From assembly GCA_040218145.1 (NCBI GenBank), contig JAVJQK010000130.1, forward strand, positions 1 through 38,417: a DNA stretch of 38,417 nucleotides. The letters are read 5' to 3'. The stretch comes from Sandaracinaceae bacterium (lineage in GTDB: Bacteria > Myxococcota_A > Polyangia > Polyangiales > Sandaracinaceae). Of this stretch, positions 34,213 through 38,417 are shown one piece after another. The notes under the pieces are model-generated. The model worked only from the letters and a program-made list of their open reading frames with translations, searched no databases and had not been told where the DNA came from. Position numbers and translations under genes: made by a program. Positions within the stretch are counted from its first letter, which is position 1; each line of letters opens with the position of its first letter.

Positions 34213-35187
34213 ATGCGGAGCTTGTCGTTTGTGGGTCGTAGCGCGGGTGTGTTCACGCTGGCGTTTCTCGTGGCGCTGGGTTGTGACGGCGGAGGGGGCG
34301 ACGAGGACTCCGGCGTGCCGACCGGTGACTCGGGCCAGGTGATGGTGCCGGACCTCCCGGCCTCGGCCGCCTACCGCGAGGAGGGGGAGGCCTTCGAGCC
34401 CGTCTCGCTGGACTGGGGGTGCCTGGACACGGGCGTCGAGCCCACGCCGGGCGAGCCGGTCGACGTGACCTTCAACCTCATCGACTTCCAGGACGACTTC
34501 CCGGTCGACGACGTGGAGGTCTGGCTCTTCAGCGACAACGAGATCGCGAACGACTGCTCGGGCCCGATGTGCCAGATGTTCACCACCGGGACCGACGGCT
34601 CGGCGATGGTGACCTTGCCCGCCAACGGCTGGTACGCCTACCGCGTGCTGCCCAAGGACGGCCCGACCCGGCAGCAGTCGGTCTTCGGCGTCTTCCAGTA
34701 CAACGAGCCGGCGCCGGCCTCGGCGGGGCCCGTCGAGGGAAACAGCGTCTCGGGCAAGACCATCGATCTCATCCCCGCGCTCCTCGGCATCTCGCGCGAA
34801 GAGGGCACCGCGACCGTCTCCGGGCGCATCACGGACTGCGGCGGCGGCTTCGTCGAGAACGCGGTGATCCGTCTCTACGACCCGGACGGCAACCTGGTCG
34901 AGCAGGGGGACCTCGGCGACGAGCCGTCCTACCACTTCTTCAACGGGGACGCGTCCAACAACCTGCCCGACCAGGCCCGGGAGACCTCGCACCGCGACGG
35001 CCTCTACGTGGTGGTGCAGGTGCCCGTCATCGACGATCGACCCTACCGGGTCGAGGCCTACGCGAACGTCGACGGAGAGACGCGGCTCGTGGGTTGCGAG
35101 TCGGCGCGCATCTTCCGCGACGCGGTCACCATCCTCAACATGACCCCCCTTCGGACCGACGCGCCGGCCTCCTGCCCGGCTCCCTGA
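34213..35187 (+). CDS. Lipoprotein with two beta-sandwich repeats
   Basis: This 324-residue lipoprotein (signal MRSLSFVGRSAGVFTLAFLVALGC, lipidated C24) has two modules that look like carboxypeptidase-regulatory or prealbumin-like beta-sandwiches. One is around VEVWLFSDNEIANDC-TTGTDGSAMVTLPANGWYAYRV; the other is around VSGRITDCGGGFVENAVIRLYDPDGNLVEQ. Such domains often bind ligands or act as spacers on the surface. The start is ATG 34213 with GAGGGAG 5 nt upstream; ATG 34198 overlaps the previous stop and is an alternative. It lies between the ceramidase-like protein and barrel B and is probably a partner of both. Confidence 0.75.
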   Translation: MRSLSFVGRSAGVFTLAFLVALGCDGGGGDEDSGVPTGDSGQVMVPDLPASAAYREEGEAFEPVSLDWGCLDTGVEPTPGEPVDVTFNLIDFQDDFPVDDVEVWLFSDNEIANDCSGPMCQMFTTGTDGSAMVTLPANGWYAYRVLPKDGPTRQQSVFGVFQYNEPAPASAGPVEGNSVSGKTIDLIPALLGISREEGTATVSGRITDCGGGFVENAVIRLYDPDGNLVEQGDLGDEPSYHFFNGDASNNLPDQARETSHRDGLYVVVQVPVIDDRPYRVEAYANVDGETRLVGCESARIFRDAVTILNMTPLRTDAPASCPAP

Positions 35188-35198
35188 CCGTCCGCAGT

Positions 35199-35213
35199 CG
35201 CCAAAAATTGGCG
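35199..35213. promoter_or_regulatory. Palindrome in the spacer before barrel gene B
   Basis: CGCCAA-AAA-TTGGCG is a perfect inverted repeat followed by GGAGTTTTGGCAAG, which adds another TTGGC half-site. It lies 12 nt after the previous stop. It could be a weak terminator (short stem, GTTTT tail) or an operator with three TTGGC half-sites controlling barrel B. The remaining 80 nt hold a strong GGAGGAGCG ribosome-binding site but no convincing promoter. Confidence 0.45.
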
Positions 35214-35296
35214 GAGTTTTGGCAAGATCTCGTTGACTTGGGGGTGGCCGGCGTTGGAAAACGTGGCCGGGGTGGGAGTGCCGCCCGGGAGGAGCG

Positions 35297-37216
35297 ATGA
35301 AACCGTCTGAGCTCAGAGCGCGGGCAGGACTGATCCGAGCAGGCCTCTGGATCGCCTGCCTTCTGGTGTTGGCGTGGGCGCCTCTCGCCTTCGCCCAGCC
35401 TCCGGAGGGTGAAGAAGAAGAGGACGCCGAGACGACCGAGGAGGGGACCGGCGTCGACGCCGAGACTCCCGACGACGTGCTCGGTCACGAGGAGGTCCCG
35501 CCGCCCGAAGGCTTCGAGGGCGACGAGCCCGAGGAGATGGAAGAGGAGGACATGACCAATGTCGCTCCACCGCCGCCTCCGCCCCCGCCGCCTCCGCCGC
35601 CGCCTCCTCCCCCGCCGCCCTCACCGGGCGCAGGAGGTGGAGACGCCGAGGACGCCGACACCGGCATCCCGATCAACTTCGACCTCCACGGCTACTACCG
35701 CGCGCGCCTCGTCACCATGGACGCGCAGCCGGTGCCGGGCTCCTCGCCCTCCCGCGACAACGCGGGGCACGCCGCCTACGGGTTCATGCGCCTCCGGCTC
35801 AACCCGTCGATCCTCTTCGGCAGCGACCGCGAGTCGCCCGTGGCCGCGCTCCGCATGCAGATCGACGCGCTCGACAACGTCGTGTTCGGCGACAACGTGC
35901 GGGCCGCCTCGACGCCGCTCTTCGCGGCCGACCCGTCGCGCACGAGCCTCCTCGACGGAGAGCTGCAGGACTACTTCTTCCTGCGTCGGCTCTGGCTCGA
36001 GTTCCTGATCCCGATCGGACAGGTGCGCATCGGTCGTCAGCCCTCGCAGGGTGGTCTCGGCCTCCTCTTCAACGACGGCAACGACTTCCGCAACGACTTC
36101 GGGGACGCGCTCGACGGCACCACCTTCGACCGCATCCTCTTCGCCACGCGGCCGCTGACGATCTTCAACGCGCTCACGCGCGGCGACTCTCGCCCCACGC
36201 CCCTGATCTTCGCGCTCGCCTACGACTGGCTCGCGGAGGACACCCTCGGGCTGGGCGGGGATCCGGGCGTGCGCTCCCCGTTCCCGTTCGCGCAGCTGCC
36301 GGGCGGCGAGGACGACGTCTACCAGACGACGCTCGTGCTGGCGTGGCGCGACGAGGACTTCAACAGCGAGGTCAACGCCCGCGACGAGCTGACGGCCGGT
36401 CTCGTCATGGTCTACCGAGGCCAGGACTCGACCGACAGCAACATCTACATCGGCGACGCCTTCTACCGCATACGCTGGAGCGCCTTCGGGCGCCGCGCGC
36501 CGGGCATCTACTCCGAGGGTGAGCTCTACACGATCCAGGGCTCCACCTACGGCCTCGGCCTGGTGAACCCGACGACGGGTCGGGTCGGCGCGCGCAAGGG
36601 CGCGAACGTCTGGGGCGGCGCGGCGCGCCTCGGCCTCGACGACCCGATGTGGGGCGCCTACCTCGAGAGCGGCTTCTCGTCCGGGCAGGATCAGCTGCTG
36701 GGCACGCTCGCGCAGGTGAACCAGCCCGACGACTGCCCGCCGGAGGAGACCTGCCTCTCGCTCCGACAGCGGCCCAACAACCCCGCCTACCAGGTGGGTC
36801 TCCTCCTCTACCCGACGGTCCTCGCGGTGCGCACCGCGGCGACCTACGGCGCCGACTTCGACTCGGTGTGGTCGGGCGGCGGCGTCTGGAACTCGATCTA
36901 CTTCATGCCGCGCGTGTCCTTCCGGCCGCTGCCCGGCGTGGAGCTGATCGGTCAGTTCATCCTCGCCTTCGCGGACCAGCTCAACCTCCCGCTCAACGAC
37001 GAGCGCACGGACGCCGACGGCGCTGGCTGCGGTCTCGACGAGGCCTGCATCCTGGGCTGGGAGGCGGACGTGGCGCTCAAGGTCAGCTGGGGCCCGAACG
37101 ACGAGATGCGCTGGTCGAACGAGTTCGGCATCATGAACGCCGGCCCGGCGCTCGGCCCGCGCCTCTCCAGCTCGCTCATCTGGACGCTCCAGTCGCGGAT
37201 CGCCTTCGTCTTCTGA
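35297..37216 (+). CDS. Outer-membrane beta-barrel protein B
   Basis: This 639-residue protein has a signal peptide ending APLAFAQ, an acidic linker, a run of 18 prolines (about residues 91-108), and a barrel domain ending in Phe (SRIAFVF), the usual outer-membrane insertion signal. LWLEFLIPIGQVRIGRQPSQGGLGLLFNDGNDFRND, followed by FDRILFATRPL, is related to LYLEWRTPIGLLRVGQ and LVRRLLFATKP in barrel A, so the two are paralogues. A polyproline rod could span the periplasm or peptidoglycan. GGGAGGAGCG precedes the ATG. The gene ends the cluster at a UUCG-type terminator. Confidence 0.8.
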   Translation: MKPSELRARAGLIRAGLWIACLLVLAWAPLAFAQPPEGEEEEDAETTEEGTGVDAETPDDVLGHEEVPPPEGFEGDEPEEMEEEDMTNVAPPPPPPPPPPPPPPPPPPSPGAGGGDAEDADTGIPINFDLHGYYRARLVTMDAQPVPGSSPSRDNAGHAAYGFMRLRLNPSILFGSDRESPVAALRMQIDALDNVVFGDNVRAASTPLFAADPSRTSLLDGELQDYFFLRRLWLEFLIPIGQVRIGRQPSQGGLGLLFNDGNDFRNDFGDALDGTTFDRILFATRPLTIFNALTRGDSRPTPLIFALAYDWLAEDTLGLGGDPGVRSPFPFAQLPGGEDDVYQTTLVLAWRDEDFNSEVNARDELTAGLVMVYRGQDSTDSNIYIGDAFYRIRWSAFGRRAPGIYSEGELYTIQGSTYGLGLVNPTTGRVGARKGANVWGGAARLGLDDPMWGAYLESGFSSGQDQLLGTLAQVNQPDDCPPEETCLSLRQRPNNPAYQVGLLLYPTVLAVRTAATYGADFDSVWSGGGVWNSIYFMPRVSFRPLPGVELIGQFILAFADQLNLPLNDERTDADGAGCGLDEACILGWEADVALKVSWGPNDEMRWSNEFGIMNAGPALGPRLSSSLIWTLQSRIAFVF

Positions 37217-37238
37217 CGCGGAGAGAGAGCATCGGCAG

Positions 37239-37270
37239 AGGGCGTCGGCTTCGGTCGGCGCCCTTCGTCG
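37239..37270 (+). terminator. Intrinsic terminator after barrel gene B
   Basis: Arms 37239-37249 and 37254-37264 pair around a TTCG tetraloop (37250-37253), with two G-T wobbles, followed by TCGTCGTT-type sequence. It has the same architecture and nearly the same tail as the rpoBC terminator at 12670-12708. Confidence 0.7.
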
Positions 37271-37328
37271 TTCCGTCGCGTGCGCGAAATTTCGGCTCGG
37301 TCGCCGCGTCTTCTAAGATCCAGCCGCC

Positions 37329-38279
37329 GTGAGGAGGGTCTGGGCAGTGCTGGCGATGAGCGCCTTCGCCGCGACGGCGTCGGCGGACCGGCGCCTGCAC
37401 GTCGTGGACGCGGGCGAGTCGCTGGGCGCGCTCGCCGTCCGCTATCACGTGAGCGTCGACGACCTCCGTCGCTGGAACGCGCTGTCCGGTGACACGATCC
37501 AGGTGGGGCAAGAGCTGGTCGTCGAGGAAGGCCCCGTCCTCCGCTACACCACCGTGCCCGGCGACACCCTCGGCTGCATCGCGACCCGCTTCGGGGTGCC
37601 CGTCGAGCGCATCGTCGCCGACAACGAAGGCGTCTCGCCGCAGCGCCTCGACGTGGGCCGCGAGCTCGTGCTGCGGGGCGGCACGGATCCCCGGGCCGGC
37701 GAGCGCGACGCGCCGCCCGCGGTGGTGCACGTGGTCGCGGCCGGGGAGACCCTGTCCCACGTCGCCCGCGCGCACGACGTGGAGATCGCGGAGATCCTCG
37801 CGCACAACCCGGGGCTGGACCCCGACCGCGTTCGGATCGGTCGCGAGCTGTCCATCCGCCCCGGGCCCGAGAGCGCGAGCCTGGGCGCGCCGAACTGCGG
37901 CGCCATCCGCGGCGGCGTCCAGGTCGGCGAGCACCCCGCGTACGTCCTCCGCAACCCCGAGCGCGCGTGGGCCACTCGGAGCACCCAGCGCCGCCTGCGC
38001 AGCGCGTTCGACGTCGTGCACCGCCGCCACCCGCGCGCGCCGCGCGTACGCGTGCACGATCTGTCGCTCGAGGGCGGCGGCCCCATCGACGATCATCGCA
38101 GCCACCAGTCCGGGCGCGACGTCGACATCACCTACTTCCAGCGCCGCGGCTGTGACGCGCGCGACGGCTGCCCGCTGACCCGCGTCGACCCCGGTGACCT
38201 CGACGTGCGCCGGCAGTGGACGCTCCTCCACCGCTGGCTGCGAGGGGACCAGGCGGAGGCCATCTACGTCGACTACTGA
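37329..38279 (+). pseudogene. Triple-LysM MepA-like murein endopeptidase, truncated by an IS
   Basis: The 316-residue reading frame has a signal peptide (MRRVWAVLAMSAFAATASA) and three LysM peptidoglycan-binding modules (about 22-66, 71-115, 131-176). An M74/MepA-type metallopeptidase domain follows, with HRSHQSGRDVDITYF. H259 and D266 are the first two zinc ligands in H-x6-D spacing. The frame stops at IYVDY and lacks the C-terminal part that normally carries the HxH third-ligand motif. The TGA at 38277-38279 coincides with the edge of an IS3-type element. The start is GTG 37329; TAAGAT lies 9 nt upstream and there is no ribosome-binding site. The protein is probably inactive as a peptidase but could still bind peptidoglycan. 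Confidence 0.75.
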
Positions 38280-38417
38280 GGTTCCCCCGGTCTCGTGGAC
38301 AGTCTGACTATGCCGCCAACGCGGCGACCTGGGTCTTCAGTTCGAACTCGACGGGGCTGAGGTAACCCAGCAGCGAGTGGCGCCGCTCGAGATTGTAGAA
38401 GAAATGGATGTAATCGC
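38277..38417 (-). mobile_element. IS3-family insertion sequence, 3' end (partial)
   Basis: The element begins near 38277 with TGAGGTTCCCCCGGTCT, a plausible terminal inverted repeat beginning TGA, and runs off the window. It contains the end of an IS3-type transposase on the minus strand. The exact border and target duplication cannot be confirmed because the other end is outside the window. Confidence 0.7.
38308..38417 (-). CDS. IS3-family transposase (OrfB), C-terminal fragment
   Basis: The minus strand reads DYIHFFYNLERRHSLLGYLSP, then VEFELKTQVAALAA and a TAG stop at 38310-38308. The motif YN-x-x-RRHS-x-LGYLSPVEFE is the hallmark C-terminus of IS3-group OrfB integrases (rve domain). Only 36 codons are inside the window; the DDE residues lie outside it. 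Confidence 0.9.
   Translation of the reverse strand, partial: DYIHFFYNLERRHSLLGYLSPVEFELKTQVAALAA

Overview
The window looks like chromosomal DNA of a high-GC myxobacterium (Myxococcota). The lineage is inferred from high GC, many lipoproteins, a degenerate Ser/Thr-kinase-like membrane protein, beta-propeller lipoproteins, a possible sigma-54 promoter and large outer-membrane barrels with low-complexity N-terminal linkers. A Sandaracinaceae/Polyangiales-type genome would fit, but no marker here proves it.

Region 1 (1-12.7 kb) is the conserved translation/transcription cluster, all on the plus strand: the tuf 3' end, rpmG, tRNA-Trp(CCA), secE, nusG, rplK, rplA, rplJ, rplL, rpoB, rpoC. It ends in a strong UUCG-tetraloop hairpin terminator. 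The rplA-rplJ junction is only 1 nt, and a terminator-like hairpin lies between rplJ and rplL.

Region 2 (12.7-16.1 kb) holds a small 63-aa minus-strand gene, a dps-like gene behind a close match to a sigma-54 promoter, and an acyl-CoA dehydrogenase. It ends in 1.2 kb of non-coding DNA with three copies of a palindromic 104-120 bp element and two hexanucleotide-repeat tracts.

Region 3 (16.1-30.5 kb) is a mosaic of short transcription units. They encode pyrimidine-nucleoside phosphorylase, a membrane-anchored protein of unknown function, a Cys-rich lipoprotein, a coupled membrane/zinc-ribbon pair downstream of RNase R, an FAD/NAD(P) ferredoxin-reductase-like enzyme, a stand-alone receiver protein followed by a transmembrane pseudokinase, an SGNH hydrolase, and PQQ-type or FG-GAP-type surface lipoproteins. 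Several of these genes lack a Shine-Dalgarno sequence and have a -10-like box 6-9 nt before the start codon, which suggests leaderless mRNAs.

Region 4 (30.6-37.3 kb) is the most intriguing part. It is a four-gene plus-strand cluster: an outer-membrane barrel, a neutral-ceramidase-like lipoprotein, a lipoprotein with two probable beta-sandwich repeats, and a second, related barrel. It could be an outer-membrane lipid (perhaps sphingolipid) processing system. The final gene is a triple-LysM/MepA-type murein endopeptidase. It appears to be cut by an IS3-family element whose first bases supply the stop codon, so the third zinc ligand is lost.
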